From: an uncultured Rickettsiella sp. | GTDB lineage: Bacteria; Pseudomonadota; Gammaproteobacteria; Diplorickettsiales; Diplorickettsiaceae | Length of the DNA: 64,000 nucleotides | Direction: 5' to 3' | NCBI GenBank assembly: GCA_947058615.1 | Contig: CAMSHF010000001.1 | Span: 1-64,000 of the forward strand | Shown: in pieces, positions 54,522 to 64,000 of the stretch | How the letters are laid out: each line of letters starts with the position of its first letter | Position numbering within the stretch: position 1 is the stretch's first letter | Position numbers and translations under genes: made by a program | The notes under the pieces: model-generated | The model's input: the letters and a program-made list of their open reading frames with translations, nothing else | Database searches by the model: none | Told to the model about the DNA's origin: nothing

Positions 54522-54673
54522 AAGGGCTCCTTTTGAATTAGTAGATTACAATAATAAAAATGTTTAAATATAATTTTTAATTTTTAGTATATATTAATTT
54601 TTTTGAAATTAAATTATCATAATTAAAAATTATATAAATTTTTTATTGTCATTTGTTCATATTTTTTTCTTAT

Positions 54674-55489
54674 ATGAAGTCTTTTTTGAAATGGGCAGGA
54701 AATAAACATCGAATCCTCGATAAATTAAAAATTTATCTACCAAAAGCTGACCGCCTAATAGAGCCTTTTTTAGGTTCAGCTACTGTTTTTCTTAATACGA
54801 ATTACCCCATCTATTTATTAGGTGATAATAATCTAGATTTAATCCAACTTTATAAATATCTTCAAAAAGAAGGACAGCTTTTTATTGATTATTGTCGATT
54901 TTTTTTTAATGAAAACTTTAATACGGCTGAAGAATTTTATCGTTTACGTCGTTTATTTAATGATTGTAAAGAACATAGAAAAAGAGCAGCTTTACTATTA
55001 TATTTAAATAAACATTGCTTCAATGGCTTAGCACGATTTAATCGAAAGGGTGAATTCAATACTCCTTTTAGCTACTATAAAAACCCTTATTTTCCTGAAA
55101 GGGAGATGCAGTACTTTCATCAACATGCCAGAAAAGCCGAGTTTATTCATGGAGATTTCTTAACTACTCTGAAAAATGTAAAACAAGGAGATGTAGTCTA
55201 TTGTGACCCTCCTTATGTCGGATTATCTAAAACTTCCAACTTTACACATTACACATCCGAAGGATTTAGTCATATACAACAAATGACTCTTGCCAAAGTC
55301 GCAAGAAAAATTGCATCAAAAGGTATCCAAGTAATAATTTCCAATCATGATACGGAATTTACTCGAGATATTTATAAAGGGGCAACTATTGTTTCATTCG
55401 TTGTACAACGCAATATTAGCAGTAAAGGAACAGAACGAAAAAAAGCGAAAGAATTACTAGCAATTTTCTCTTATAAAAAGGCCCATTAG
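54674..55489 (+). CDS. dam: DNA adenine methylase (Dam-like), 271 aa
   Basis: Class D12 adenine-N6 methyltransferase. SAM motif SFLKWAGNKHRIL at the start, IEPFLGSATVFL, and the catalytic motif VVYCDPPYVGLS (about residues 174-185; DPPY). NKHCFNGLARFNRKGEFNTPF is the usual family core. I place the start at the ATG at 54674, matching the normal N-terminus (MKSFLKWAG); a 7-codon extension to 54653 adds only hydrophobic residues. GATC is the usual target of this group. No restriction partner is adjacent, so this is probably a solitary Dam. Confidence 0.9.
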   Translation: MKSFLKWAGNKHRILDKLKIYLPKADRLIEPFLGSATVFLNTNYPIYLLGDNNLDLIQLYKYLQKEGQLFIDYCRFFFNENFNTAEEFYRLRRLFNDCKEHRKRAALLLYLNKHCFNGLARFNRKGEFNTPFSYYKNPYFPEREMQYFHQHARKAEFIHGDFLTTLKNVKQGDVVYCDPPYVGLSKTSNFTHYTSEGFSHIQQMTLAKVARKIASKGIQVIISNHDTEFTRDIYKGATIVSFVVQRNISSKGTERKKAKELLAIFSYKKAH

Positions 55490-55522
55490 ATTGAAATTTT
55501 GAATTACTTAAACATCATATTT

Positions 55523-55538
55523 AGTTAAAAAAATAACT
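55523..55538. terminator. Weak hairpin between convergent dam and der
   Basis: AGTTA (55523-55527) pairs with TAACT (55534-55538) around an A/T run. The position between two converging genes fits a bidirectional terminator, but the stem is short and AT-only for most pairs. Confidence 0.25.
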
Positions 55539-55542
55539 CCAC

Positions 55543-56877
55543 TTATTTATTTCTAAATTCAATTCGAACTGGACTTCCTATAATCTTCAGTGCCTTGCGA
55601 TAAAAATTTTCAAGATAGCGGCGATAAGATTCTGATAAAGAGCGGGCATATTGTCCGTGGATAAGAATTCTTGGTGGATTATATCCTCCCGGATGCGCAT
55701 AACGTAATTTAACAGTACGCCCGCGACTCAATGGAGGTTGGTGTTCGCTTACCGCTTGTTCTAACAAACGAGTTAAACGTGATGTCGATAGAGGCTGTGT
55801 TGCCGATCGATAAGCCTGCTGAATCAATGGAAATAAATTACCCACACCCGTTCCATGAAGTGCTGAAACAAAAATAAGTTTAGCAAATGATACAAATTGT
55901 AAGCGTCGATCCAAGTTTTTTTTAATTTGGGTTATTTGGTCACTAGATAGTCCATCCCTTTTATTTACCACAATAATAAGCGCTTTTCCACTTTCTAGAA
56001 TAAAACCCAACAGATGCAAATCTTGCTCACTAATACCTTCCTGTGCATCAATCACTAATAAAACCACGTGACTTGCTTCAATAGCTTGTAAACTTTTTAT
56101 AATAGAAAATTTTTCTACCTCATCTATTGTTTTTGATTTCCGACGAATACCTGCCGTATCAATAAAAGTATATAATTTACCGTGATACTGGACATCATTT
56201 GCAATACTATCGCGAGTAGTCCCAGGTTGATCAAAAACGATAACTCGATCTTCACCTAAAATTCTATTTAATAGTGTGGACTTTCCTACGTTTGGTTTTC
56301 CTATGATGGCGACTTTTATTCTGGAAGCAATACCCTCTTCTGAAAATGGTTGAGTTAAAGTTTCAACTGGAAAATGACTTAATACTTTTTCCATTAACTC
56401 CTGAATACCTTGTTTATGGCTAACAGAAATAATTGAAAGCGATGCGAAATCAAACCCTAATGGTGAAAACTCACTTTGTACTAACTGGGGATCTAAACCT
56501 TCACTTTTATTAATTACCAATGTAATTTTCTTATTTAACCGGCGTACTAACTGTACTAATTGCTGATCCAATACGGATAAGTTTTCTCTTGCATTTACCA
56601 AAAACAAAACATGGTTAGCCTCAGTAATAGCACGTTGGGTTTGCTGCTCCGTTAGAAAAGCAAGTCCTTTTTCTTTATCTCCCGTTAAACCTCCAGTATC
56701 TATTACAATATAAGGTTGGTTTCCCACAACTCCTCTGCCATAAAGTCTATCTCGAGTTAGGCCGGGAATATCTGCAACTAAAGCATGACGAGTTTTCGTC
56801 AAGCAATTAAATAAACTCGACTTTCCTACATTTGGTCGGCCTACAAGAACAATACTTGGTAAAGTTAAAGTACTCAT
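55543..56877 (-). CDS. der: Ribosome-assembly GTPase Der (EngA), 444 aa
   Basis: Two GTPase domains in tandem: GRPNVGKSSLFN (about residues 10-21) with DTGGL, and GKPNVGKSTLLN (about 185-196) with DTAGI, each with its NKxD motif (INKSEG-type in the first, VNKRDG in the second). The C-terminal KH-like domain ends PVRIEFRNK. Acts in 50S subunit maturation. The ATG at 56877 overlaps the bamB stop as ATGA, so I prefer it to the 8-codon longer frame. Confidence 0.96.
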   Translation of the reverse strand: MSTLTLPSIVLVGRPNVGKSSLFNCLTKTRHALVADIPGLTRDRLYGRGVVGNQPYIVIDTGGLTGDKEKGLAFLTEQQTQRAITEANHVLFLVNARENLSVLDQQLVQLVRRLNKKITLVINKSEGLDPQLVQSEFSPLGFDFASLSIISVSHKQGIQELMEKVLSHFPVETLTQPFSEEGIASRIKVAIIGKPNVGKSTLLNRILGEDRVIVFDQPGTTRDSIANDVQYHGKLYTFIDTAGIRRKSKTIDEVEKFSIIKSLQAIEASHVVLLVIDAQEGISEQDLHLLGFILESGKALIIVVNKRDGLSSDQITQIKKNLDRRLQFVSFAKLIFVSALHGTGVGNLFPLIQQAYRSATQPLSTSRLTRLLEQAVSEHQPPLSRGRTVKLRYAHPGGYNPPRILIHGQYARSLSESYRRYLENFYRKALKIIGSPVRIEFRNK

Positions 56878-58034
56878 ACCGGCAAGGCTGCATGAGTCCA
56901 AGCAGATAAACCACCTTCCCTCGTGAGAATATACACTACTGGATAAGCCACAACTGGAGCCGCTATAATAGTTGCCTCATCATGAACTAGCTCTCTTGCT
57001 AAAGGATGACCATCAAGTTGGGCAAGCCAGTGAATATAACCTTCTTGGTCACCAATAACTAAACTATTACCAAAAATAGTTGGCGCAGTCAAACCACGAT
57101 ATCTCAAGAATTGCTGTTGCCATAACAATTTACCTGTAGAGCGACTAAGCGCCCAGACACCTCCTTTACTATCTGTTATATACAAATAGTTTCCTACAGC
57201 AAGACCTGAATAACTTGAAAAATTTCTCTGCCATAAAACTCGCCCCGATCGCAAGGAAATAGCAGCAAGTTGCCCTTGATAAGTCACTACATAGATGACA
57301 TGGCACGAAAACTTAGGATCAGCGACTATATCAATTAATTGTTCGGCTGACGTTACACCTTGTGGAAATGCAATCGTTCGTTCCCATAATAAATTCCCAT
57401 TTTTAAGATTAAATGCAGCTAACTTACCATCTGGAAAACCAACCACAAGCTTATTGTTTATGATTTTTGGTGCACTGCTTGGTCGAAGAATCAACATCGG
57501 TGAACCATGCTCATAAGACCATAATGATCTGCCCGTATGTAATCCGAAAGCTAATATTTGTCCATCTACTGTTTTTAAAATAACTCGGCCTTGTCCGATA
57601 GTGGGGGGCGCCAATACTTGATTCGGTAAGGTTACTGTCCATAAAACATCTCCTGTGTCAGCAGCTAATGCGAGCGCTTGAGGCTGTTTAGTAACAATAA
57701 TAATTACCCCTTCATTAACTGCTGGACCACTCGTTACAATTTGTTTAATATTTTTTTGCCATAATTTATGACCATGAACTAACTCTAAATCCGTAATAAG
57801 CCCAGATTTACTGGCAACAAAAATCTGGCCTCCTTGAATAACGGGGCTTAAACGTAAATAATCATTCTCCATCCCTCTGCCAGTTGCTACAGACCATAAC
57901 AATACTGGTTGAAATTCAAAAGAATAAGTCGTCAAGGGAGTTGGTATAGGTGTGTTATCATCACCCAAACTTACACAACCAGTTAAAGATAATAAGTAGA
58001 TTAAAATACTTAAACGAAGATAAATTTTAGTCAT
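56874..58034 (-). CDS. bamB: Outer-membrane assembly lipoprotein BamB, 386 aa
   Basis: Lipoprotein signal with lipobox LTGC (Cys about residue 20), then a PQQ-type beta-propeller with repeated blades such as GDVLWTVTL, GRSLWSYEH, GNLLWERTI, GRVLWQRNF and GKLLWQQQF. This is the BamB scaffold of the BAM complex. I prefer the start MTKIYLRLS at 58034, overlapping the end of yfgM; a longer frame adds four codons. Conserved position between yfgM and der. Confidence 0.94.
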   Translation of the reverse strand: MTKIYLRLSILIYLLSLTGCVSLGDDNTPIPTPLTTYSFEFQPVLLWSVATGRGMENDYLRLSPVIQGGQIFVASKSGLITDLELVHGHKLWQKNIKQIVTSGPAVNEGVIIIVTKQPQALALAADTGDVLWTVTLPNQVLAPPTIGQGRVILKTVDGQILAFGLHTGRSLWSYEHGSPMLILRPSSAPKIINNKLVVGFPDGKLAAFNLKNGNLLWERTIAFPQGVTSAEQLIDIVADPKFSCHVIYVVTYQGQLAAISLRSGRVLWQRNFSSYSGLAVGNYLYITDSKGGVWALSRSTGKLLWQQQFLRYRGLTAPTIFGNSLVIGDQEGYIHWLAQLDGHPLARELVHDEATIIAAPVVAYPVVYILTREGGLSAWTHAALPV

Positions 58035-58677
58035 TAGAGTTCTCATCGAGTGCGCGAACTAAATTATTAATTTTTATTTCTAACAAAGGTTGTTCAACGA
58101 CCTTTCCAAAGGCTTTTTTTGCTGCTAAATAACTTCGCAATGCTTCTTTCCCACGGCCTAAACTTTTAAAAATATCCCCTCTTTCTTCCAAAAAAATGGG
58201 AACATACGCTTTATCTTCATTTTTAGATAATAGTTTTAGAGCTGCTTTTGCTTGATTTTGACTTAGTAAGATCCGAACTAGGCGTAATTTTGCAATGGAT
58301 TGTAAAATTTGATCATGACCATGATTGATAATCCAATCCAACCTATTAACGGCATCAAGCAAATTATTTTGATCAATGTCCACTTTAGCTAACTGTAAAG
58401 CGGCTAAGGAAGCATAAGGAGTATACGCATAATCTTTCAACAAGCTATCTGCTAAATTATTTAACGCCGATGTATTTTCATTCAAGCTTATGGCAGATAC
58501 TAAATGTTCATATTGCATAGAAGCGATGACTAAATTTTTTTCTTTTAATTGATGCCTATAATTCCAACCCCAGCTAATAAAAAGAGCAAAAACTACACCT
58601 AATAAAATTCCAAAACCATATTCGCGGCACCATTTTTTTACATATTCTGCTTGCTCTATTGCGATTAATTCATTCAT
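58027..58677 (-). CDS. yfgM: YfgM-like ancillary SecYEG translocon subunit, 216 aa
   Basis: N-terminal cytoplasmic segment, one transmembrane helix (about residues 21-40, GILLGVVFALFISWGWNY) and periplasmic TPR-like helices with FLEERGDIFKSLGRGKEALRSYLAA. This is the YfgM/tetratricopeptide-like family linked to the Sec translocon and PpiD. The start overlaps the hisS stop (ATGA). Confidence 0.9.
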   Translation of the reverse strand: MNELIAIEQAEYVKKWCREYGFGILLGVVFALFISWGWNYRHQLKEKNLVIASMQYEHLVSAISLNENTSALNNLADSLLKDYAYTPYASLAALQLAKVDIDQNNLLDAVNRLDWIINHGHDQILQSIAKLRLVRILLSQNQAKAALKLLSKNEDKAYVPIFLEERGDIFKSLGRGKEALRSYLAAKKAFGKVVEQPLLEIKINNLVRALDENSND

Positions 58678-59957
58678 AGCATAAATATACTTTCAATTTT
58701 TTGTATCACTTCATTTTGGAGAATAATTTCTTGAGGAGTTTTTTCTCTTAGGTTTTTCATAATAAAAGTACCTGCCTTTAATTCTTCCTCTCCTAAAATT
58801 AAAGCAAAGCGTGCCGAGCTCTTATCAGCACGTTTAAACTGAGATCTCATTGCATCTCCAGTCACATCAAGTATTAAATTGAGAGCAGGCAATCTTTTGC
58901 GTAAATACTCTGCGAAGAGTAACCCTTTATGTATAGCGCTTTCTCCTAGCGTAATAAAATAAACATCGGGCGCAGAGAAGGAAACTGCAGAATTTAATTT
59001 GGGCAATAAACTAATTAAACGTTCTATGCCTATAGCAAAGCCGACGGCGGGCATTGCGTGTCCACCTAACTGTTCAACGAGATTATCGTAACGCCCCCCA
59101 GCACAAACTGTGCTTTGCGCCGCTTGTTGTTCATCAGCAATAACCCATTCAAAAACTGTTTTATTATAATAATCTAAACCTCTTACTAAACGAGGATTAA
59201 TAGTGAAACCAATATCTGCATGAGTCAGTATTTTCTGCAAAATACTGAAGTCTTTTTGAGAATCAGCATCAAGAAAATCAAGTATTTTTGGTGCTTCTTC
59301 AATAAGTTGCTGCATATCAGCATTTTTACTATCCAATATACGTAACGGATTGGTTTGCAATCGTCGCTTAGAGTCTTCATCTAGATATTCTATATGTAGA
59401 GCAAAATAATTCGCTAAACTTTCTCTATGCGTTTGGCGCGATGCGGAAGATCCAAGTGAATTAATTTGCAAATTTAGACTATGTTTTAAATCTAACTCCT
59501 CCCAGAGACGTGCTGTCATCAAAATTAATTCCGCATCAATATAAGGTTGGGATATCCCAAACACTTCCGCACCAAATTGATGAAACTGTCTATAACGACC
59601 TTTTTGAGGCCGCTCATGCCGAAACATAGAACCCAAATACCACCAACGCCGAATTTGATTAAAAAGTAAACCGTGCTCTATACCTGCACGCACACAACCT
59701 GCAGTCCCTTCTGGTCTTAAAGATAAGCTATCCCCATTACGATCGATAAAAGTGTACATCTCTTTTTCAACAATGTCTGTTACATTACCAATACATCGTT
59801 TAAATAATTCTGTTTTTTCAAGAATAGGAAAGCGAATTTCTTGATATCCGTATTGACTGGCAAGTTTACGCAAACTATTTTCAATTTTTTGCCAAATAAA
59901 AATTTCCGTTGGTGTAATATCATTCATACCACGGATCGCTTGTAATTTCTCTCTCAT
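58674..59957 (-). CDS. hisS: Histidyl-tRNA synthetase HisS, 427 aa
   Basis: Class II synthetase: RGMNDITPTEIFIWQ (motif region 1), RPEGTAGCVRAGIEHGL, motif 2 MFRHERPQKGRYRQFHQFG (about residues 112-130), the histidine-specific LVRGLDYYNKTVFEWV (about 259-274) and AGGRYDNLVEQLGG. All family motifs are intact. Two bases separate it from pilW. Confidence 0.97.
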   Translation of the reverse strand: MREKLQAIRGMNDITPTEIFIWQKIENSLRKLASQYGYQEIRFPILEKTELFKRCIGNVTDIVEKEMYTFIDRNGDSLSLRPEGTAGCVRAGIEHGLLFNQIRRWWYLGSMFRHERPQKGRYRQFHQFGAEVFGISQPYIDAELILMTARLWEELDLKHSLNLQINSLGSSASRQTHRESLANYFALHIEYLDEDSKRRLQTNPLRILDSKNADMQQLIEEAPKILDFLDADSQKDFSILQKILTHADIGFTINPRLVRGLDYYNKTVFEWVIADEQQAAQSTVCAGGRYDNLVEQLGGHAMPAVGFAIGIERLISLLPKLNSAVSFSAPDVYFITLGESAIHKGLLFAEYLRKRLPALNLILDVTGDAMRSQFKRADKSSARFALILGEEELKAGTFIMKNLREKTPQEIILQNEVIQKIESIFML

Positions 59958-59959
59958 AG

Positions 59960-60757
59960 TTAATAGTAAAGTTGCTTGCTTTTTTGTTTAGATTTTATTT
60001 TAGGTGTTTTTATTAATGCTTTATAGGCGTCAGAGTTTGGAAATCTTGTTTGCAACATTAAAGTATAACTACCTGTTGCTGCTTGATTTCCTAAAGCTCT
60101 GGCTAAAACAGCACCTAGCCATAAAGCATTAGCCGTTGGTTCTTTAACAAGTTGCATATAACGATCTAAGTACTGTTGAGCTTGTTGATAGTTTCTTTCC
60201 TGATAATTTATTCTTCCTAACTCCAGCCAAGAAATTGCACGATTAGGGTCTTGAGTAATCGACTGCGTAAAATAGCCGATTGCTTTTCTTGTATCAGGTA
60301 TTTGCATCGCACATAAACCTGCATTTTCATAAACTTGGGCAGTATTTAAATAGCTAGGGTCTTGTAATGCCAATAAAAAATGTTGATCTGCTTCAGAATA
60401 CCGGCCCCGTCGACATAAAAAAGTACCATAATTATTCTGCGCGGCTCCAGATTTTGGATTAAGTGCTATGGCTCTCTGATAGTAAGCATTGGCAGACGAC
60501 ATACTTCCTGTACTTTCTAAGAAATAACCCATTCCACCTTGTACCTGTAAAGAAGAGGGTGTTTGTTGTTCAGCAAGTAATAATCTCTGATGTGCACGTT
60601 GTACATCACCCTTTTGTAAATAAGCTAAACCTAGCTGTACATTAACATTAGAGGCTTCTGAACTCGACAATGGTGCTTTTGGATGAGAGAAAATACGACA
60701 TGCCGTAAGTGTTATTATTAAAATAATGATAATCGCTTGTTTTAATACTGATATCAT
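59960..60757 (-). CDS. pilW: Type IV pilus biogenesis/stability lipoprotein PilW (PilF), 265 aa
   Basis: Lipobox LTAC (Cys about residue 20) and a set of TPR repeats: [81 protein letters not shown]. It matches PilW/PilF, which helps assemble the PilQ secretin. The start overlaps rlmN (ATGA). In many gammaproteobacteria rodZ and ispG follow; here hisS follows directly. Confidence 0.9.
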   Translation of the reverse strand: MISVLKQAIIIILIITLTACRIFSHPKAPLSSSEASNVNVQLGLAYLQKGDVQRAHQRLLLAEQQTPSSLQVQGGMGYFLESTGSMSSANAYYQRAIALNPKSGAAQNNYGTFLCRRGRYSEADQHFLLALQDPSYLNTAQVYENAGLCAMQIPDTRKAIGYFTQSITQDPNRAISWLELGRINYQERNYQQAQQYLDRYMQLVKEPTANALWLGAVLARALGNQAATGSYTLMLQTRFPNSDAYKALIKTPKIKSKQKSKQLYY

Positions 60758-61905
60758 TTTTGCTCCTGTTTTTCCCTAAAATTGCTGCTTGTTGCTGAGG
60801 ATTCAAATAAAATAGGAATTACTTTCTGATATTCTCTGCTATGATAACTTCGATCTCGTACTCTCCCTATTAATTGGCCACAGGATGCATCAATATCTTC
60901 GCCTCTAGTTTTTCTCGTTATTGCGTTAAACCCGGCACTCATTAAAATATTTTTAAAGTTTTCAATTACAGCCTGAGAAGAACGATTATAAATCGTATTA
61001 GGAAAAGGGTTAAAAGGGATTAAATTAATTTTAACGGGAATGCCTTCTAAAATTTTAATTAGTTGTTTTGCATGTAGAGGTTGATCATTAATTCCTTCTA
61101 ACATAACATATTCTATAGTAATACGTCGTCTGCTATCCCCTTTAAAATAATTACGACAGACTTCCAGCAACTCAGATAAAGGATATTTTTTATTAATAGG
61201 CACTAAACGGTTTCTTAACTCATCATTCGGGGCATGTAGAGATATTGCAAGGGCCACTTCACTCATTTCAGACAGGCGTCGTAATGCAGGCACTACTCCA
61301 GAAGTGCTTAAAGTCACGCGTCGCTTAGAAAAGCCATAAGCAAAATCATCCATCATCAGATTTGTTGCTTTAACAACATTATCAAAATTTAAAAGTGGTT
61401 CCCCCATGCCCATCATTACAATATTACTTACGGTATGGTCATGACGTAAAGAACCATCTGATAAACAACGAACGACCAACCACACCTGCCCGATAATTTC
61501 TGCGACAGTTAAATTACGACTAAACCCTTGTTGGGCGGTTGAACAAAATTTGCAATTCAATGCGCAACCCACTTGCGATGACACACACAAAGTGCCTCTG
61601 TTTTTTTCAGGAATAAAAACGGTTTCGATACAATTACCATCTGCAAGTTGCAACAACCATTTTCGAGTACCGTCTTTAGAACCCTGTTCAAAAACAATCT
61701 CAGGTAAAACAATTTCCGTCATCGACTTTAGTTTGTCACGTAATGACTTACTTAGATTAGTCATTATTTCGATATCTTTTATACCAATCTGATGAATCCA
61801 TTTTAAAACCTGATGTGCTCGATAAGGTTTTTCACCTAACTCATGAAAAAAGAGTTGCATTCCCTCTCGATCAAAATCCAGTAAATTCTTAAGTGCCCTA
61901 TTCAT
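60754..61905 (-). CDS. rlmN: 23S rRNA (adenine2503-C2)/tRNA methyltransferase RlmN, 383 aa
   Basis: Radical-SAM methyltransferase: the CxxxCxxC cluster is [10 protein letters not shown] (about residues 116-125), followed by [13 protein letters not shown] (about 169-181) and STSGVVPAL. The C-terminal Cys needed for the covalent intermediate is in IDASCGQL (about 349). Length and motifs are typical. The start overlaps the ndk stop (TAATG). Confidence 0.96.
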   Translation of the reverse strand: MNRALKNLLDFDREGMQLFFHELGEKPYRAHQVLKWIHQIGIKDIEIMTNLSKSLRDKLKSMTEIVLPEIVFEQGSKDGTRKWLLQLADGNCIETVFIPEKNRGTLCVSSQVGCALNCKFCSTAQQGFSRNLTVAEIIGQVWLVVRCLSDGSLRHDHTVSNIVMMGMGEPLLNFDNVVKATNLMMDDFAYGFSKRRVTLSTSGVVPALRRLSEMSEVALAISLHAPNDELRNRLVPINKKYPLSELLEVCRNYFKGDSRRRITIEYVMLEGINDQPLHAKQLIKILEGIPVKINLIPFNPFPNTIYNRSSQAVIENFKNILMSAGFNAITRKTRGEDIDASCGQLIGRVRDRSYHSREYQKVIPILFESSATSSNFREKQEQK

Positions 61906-62339
61906 TATTTGAAACCTTTACCAAAGCATTGGTCTGGAGAAAAAAAGAAATTAATTTCTTTCGTCGCGGTTTCGCTACTATCGGAACCGTGTACAGCGTT
62001 TTCACTTACATTTTCTGCAAAATCAGCACGAATTGTCCCTGGATTAGCTTGTTTAGGATCAGTAGCACCCATCAACTCACGATTTCTTAAAATCGCGTCA
62101 GGTCCCTCTAAAACTTGTATCATTACAGGTCCTGAACTCATAAATTCGACTAACTCATTAAAAAAAGGCTTGCCCTTATGGATTTCATAAAATTTTTCAA
62201 CTTGTTCTTTATTCAAACTCTCCATTTTTGCCGCAATAACCTTTAACCCTGCATTTTCAAATCTTTTAGTAATCTCACCAATACAATTTTTTCGAACTGC
62301 ATCAGGTTTGATAATAGAAAGGGTCTTTTGGATTGCCAT
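61905..62339 (-). CDS. ndk: Nucleoside diphosphate kinase Ndk, 144 aa
   Basis: [16 protein letters not shown] at the start, [11 protein letters not shown] in the middle and the active-site His in ENAVHGSDS (about residue 118) define Ndk, which balances NTP pools. It is the first gene of the seven-gene block running to der. AGAGGAC-like sequence lies upstream of the start. Confidence 0.97.
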   Translation of the reverse strand: MAIQKTLSIIKPDAVRKNCIGEITKRFENAGLKVIAAKMESLNKEQVEKFYEIHKGKPFFNELVEFMSSGPVMIQVLEGPDAILRNRELMGATDPKQANPGTIRADFAENVSENAVHGSDSSETATKEINFFFSPDQCFGKGFK

Positions 62340-62715
62340 ATTAGTCCTCTAACTTTATTTTAAGAAGTTATTTATTTTATTATAAATAAAGAGCTATTAT
62401 ACAGACTTAATAGCAAGCGACTATAGGCTTTTTTAAGCCAATAACCATTGTAGACTTACACGAACAGTCCTTCTTTTCGGCCATGGCTTTATAGCCAACC
62501 CTAACCCCGGCGGTTGCTCGGGTTACTCGACATGAGCTCCATTCCTCAAAAATTTTATGTCAGCTTCCTGCTGATAAAAAATATTTTTTGGTGTAGGTCC
62601 ACTTCCTTATATAAAAAAGAGAATAAGGCTGCCTTAAAAGGGGGGATGAATTAACTTATCCTAATTTTTAGCAAGATTTTTTACTTTCTAGCGGATTACA
62701 AAGCGCTCAAGCCAG
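62340..62715. other. Intergenic region with two hairpins and a G+C-richer patch
   Basis: GCTATTA (62393-62399) pairs with TAATAGC (62408-62414), and GGCTT (62426-62430) pairs with AAGCC (62435-62439). A G+C-richer stretch at about 62480-62560 differs in base composition from its surroundings. It encodes no supported gene and could be a leftover of a repeated or mobile sequence. The ndk promoter must be at the left end. Confidence 0.35.
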
Positions 62716-63495
62716 TTAAATCTTTCTAATTAAAGTAAGCAGTCTATCAGGAAAATCTGTTAGTATGCCGTCGACTCCTAAAGCTAATAGTCTTTCCATT
62801 TCTTCTGTTTCATTGACAGTCCAAGCATCTACCCGTATATTTTTTTTATGTGCGGCTTTTACAAAATGTTTAGTTACCATTTTATAGGGAACCTCTAAGG
62901 CAACTACAGATAACATAAATGGACGAGTTAAAAATAGTTTACTTAACTTTGAAAAACGCTCCATCTCAACTTGTGTACCTGCGGTAGCAATATCGGGACA
63001 AAGTCTACGCACAACTTTCATAGTACGTGAATTAAAGGCAGAAACTAATACCTGTTTATTTTTTTTATGTTCATTTATAAGCGCTCTCAAAGCCGCTATA
63101 ATCGGTGGATCATTCTGCTTTATCTCTATGCTAATTACCTGTTTTGGGAAAGCAATAAAAATTTCACTTAAACTTGGAATTTTAATTCCTTGGCTCCGGA
63201 AAGGAAATGTTTGACCTTCGTCATTAGTCCAACGATAACCTGCATCTAATTTTTTCAATTCCGCGAATGTGAGATCTTGAACTAAACCTTTAGAGTTTGT
63301 AGTACGATCAACCGACTTATCATGGATAGCGACTAAAACACCATCTCTCGTCATATGAACATCTATTTCACTTAAGTCTGATCCTAATTTTACGGCTTCC
63401 TGTAATGCAAACAAGGTATTTTCAGGCCATAGACCCGCTCCTCCGCGATGAGCAATAACAAGTGGTTTTGCATTAACCTGGTAAAGTGGAAACAT
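62716..63495 (-). CDS. Glycerophosphodiester phosphodiesterase (UgpQ-like), 259 aa
   Basis: The GDPD core is intact: VIAHRGGAGLWPENTL (catalytic His and the Glu/Asn pair, about residues 13-28), SEIDVHMTRDGVLVAIHD (metal Glu/Asp and second His), ISIEIKQND and the C-terminal DAWTVNETEEMERLLALGVDGILTDFPD. There is no signal peptide, so it is probably cytoplasmic like UgpQ. It releases glycerol-3-phosphate from deacylated phospholipids, in keeping with use of host lipids. Confidence 0.92.
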   Translation of the reverse strand: MFPLYQVNAKPLVIAHRGGAGLWPENTLFALQEAVKLGSDLSEIDVHMTRDGVLVAIHDKSVDRTTNSKGLVQDLTFAELKKLDAGYRWTNDEGQTFPFRSQGIKIPSLSEIFIAFPKQVISIEIKQNDPPIIAALRALINEHKKNKQVLVSAFNSRTMKVVRRLCPDIATAGTQVEMERFSKLSKLFLTRPFMLSVVALEVPYKMVTKHFVKAAHKKNIRVDAWTVNETEEMERLLALGVDGILTDFPDRLLTLIRKI

Positions 63496-63647
63496 ACAAA
63501 TTCCATAGTACTTGGTATTAAATATCTTTTTTGATAAAGAAATATGTTAAAATATACCCAATTTATAGCATGTAAAGACTTAAAATACTAATTCAATACT
63601 TTAGTTAGAATTTTACTTGCTGCTTTGTCCAATGAGGTCTTTTTTCC

Positions 63648-64000
63648 ATGAGGGAATACCATTATACTCCCATATGCACAGAGTCTACACGATCTACCTT
63701 TTTTGACTATATCAACAACATAAACATCCCTCCCATTGATTATTTTTCTGTAGGCATAGAGGATCATGCACAAAAAAAACTCACTTCCATTATCTCAAGA
63801 TTAGAATGGCAAATTTACTTCGATAAAAACCAAATAACCAATAATGATCCCTTAATTCAAGCTAAAAAGTTATCTCAAAGAAATATTATACCGTTTTCAG
63901 AAATAGACTACATTGACTCTTTTGGGAAAGAAGTCATGAGACAACGATCATTACATGGCATGAAAAATGGCTTAATGCTTATACATAAACAACAGCATCT
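63648..64000 (+). CDS. Start of a LuxR-type regulator N-terminal domain (truncated by window end)
   Basis: An open frame from ATG 63648, preceded by GAGG at about 10 bases, continues without stop to the window edge (117 codons). The peptide begins MREYHYTPICTEST and includes PPIDYFSVGIEDH, SEIDYIDSFGKEV and SLHGMKNGLMLIHKQQ. Its layout resembles the N-terminal sensor domains of Legionellales LuxR regulators such as that at 41065-41907. The HTH is beyond the window, so the class is inferred. The opposite-strand 61-codon frame is a shadow. Confidence 0.6.
   Translation, partial: MREYHYTPICTESTRSTFFDYINNINIPPIDYFSVGIEDHAQKKLTSIISRLEWQIYFDKNQITNNDPLIQAKKLSQRNIIPFSEIDYIDSFGKEVMRQRSLHGMKNGLMLIHKQQH

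Noticed and set aside
63588-63773. 61-codon minus-strand frame near the right end
   Set aside because: It is antisense to the LuxR-type N-terminal frame, which has a ribosome site and family-like sequence.
1-64000. CRISPR arrays, rRNA operons, complete insertion sequences, intact tRNA genes
   Set aside because: I looked for regularly spaced repeats, transposase motifs and complete cloverleafs and saw none; only the half tRNA-Lys at 43710-43759 was found.

Overview
The window is an AT-rich gammaproteobacterial chromosome segment, most likely from an intracellular Legionellales member (Coxiellaceae/Diplorickettsiaceae type, e.g. Rickettsiella or a relative). The evidence is the conserved ndk-rlmN-pilW-hisS-yfgM-bamB-der block, a lvh-like P-type type IV secretion system, a legiobactin-like NIS synthetase plus MFS exporter pair, PAS/REC/Hpt hybrid kinases and several LuxR-type regulators. 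The genus is an inference; no rRNA is present.

Layout. 1-1430: structured leader, a 44-codon ORF, a LuxR-type HTH gene and a stand-alone receiver gene. 1488-12691 (minus strand): a nearly complete VirB/VirD4 operon (replication-relaxation-like wHTH, virD4, B2, B3, B4, B5, two small lipoproteins, B6, B8, B9, B10, B11). Upstream of it (12790-13002) are two convergent DnaA-box-like sequences and an elaborate nested inverted repeat, a candidate oriT/oriV. 13137-14600: GNAT acetyltransferase, a broken CatB-type acetyltransferase fused to a PAS remnant (a recombination scar). 14600-16999: hybrid histidine kinase. 17339-24916 (plus strand): an NRPS with order T-C-A-T-C-A-T-TE, whose A domains read as Thr and Gly by the Stachelhaus positions. 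25153-39583 (minus strand): a five-gene operon with two PKS proteins (AT-KS-ACP-KS-ACP, then KS-DH/PT-like-ACP-TE), an RTN4IP1-like MDR reductase and two PHBH-fold FAD monooxygenases. 40314-43470: degenerate receiver, LuxR regulator, LOG-family hydrolase and an Sfp-type phosphopantetheinyl transferase that could activate the carrier proteins. 43710-43759: the 3' half of a tRNA-Lys gene without its 5' half, the classic scar of integration into a tRNA.

To the right of this scar the content turns to ordinary chromosome: GtrA, a decayed membrane glycosyltransferase, MFS and NIS siderophore genes, coaX, hisC, two methyltransferases, a membrane-protein gene split at a homopolymer, dam, then der-bamB-yfgM-hisS-pilW-rlmN-ndk, a glycerophosphodiesterase and the start of another LuxR-type gene that runs off the window.

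Main hypothesis: bases 1 to about 43759 are the right-hand part of an integrative conjugative element inserted in tRNA-Lys. It would carry its own T4SS and, as cargo, a hybrid PKS/NRPS pathway with no ketoreductase. That domain set resembles non-reducing aromatic PKSs (KS, single AT, DH/PT-like fold, ACP, TE, plus aromatic hydroxylases). An aromatic polyketide joined to, or made alongside, a Thr-Gly dipeptide is a plausible but unproven product.
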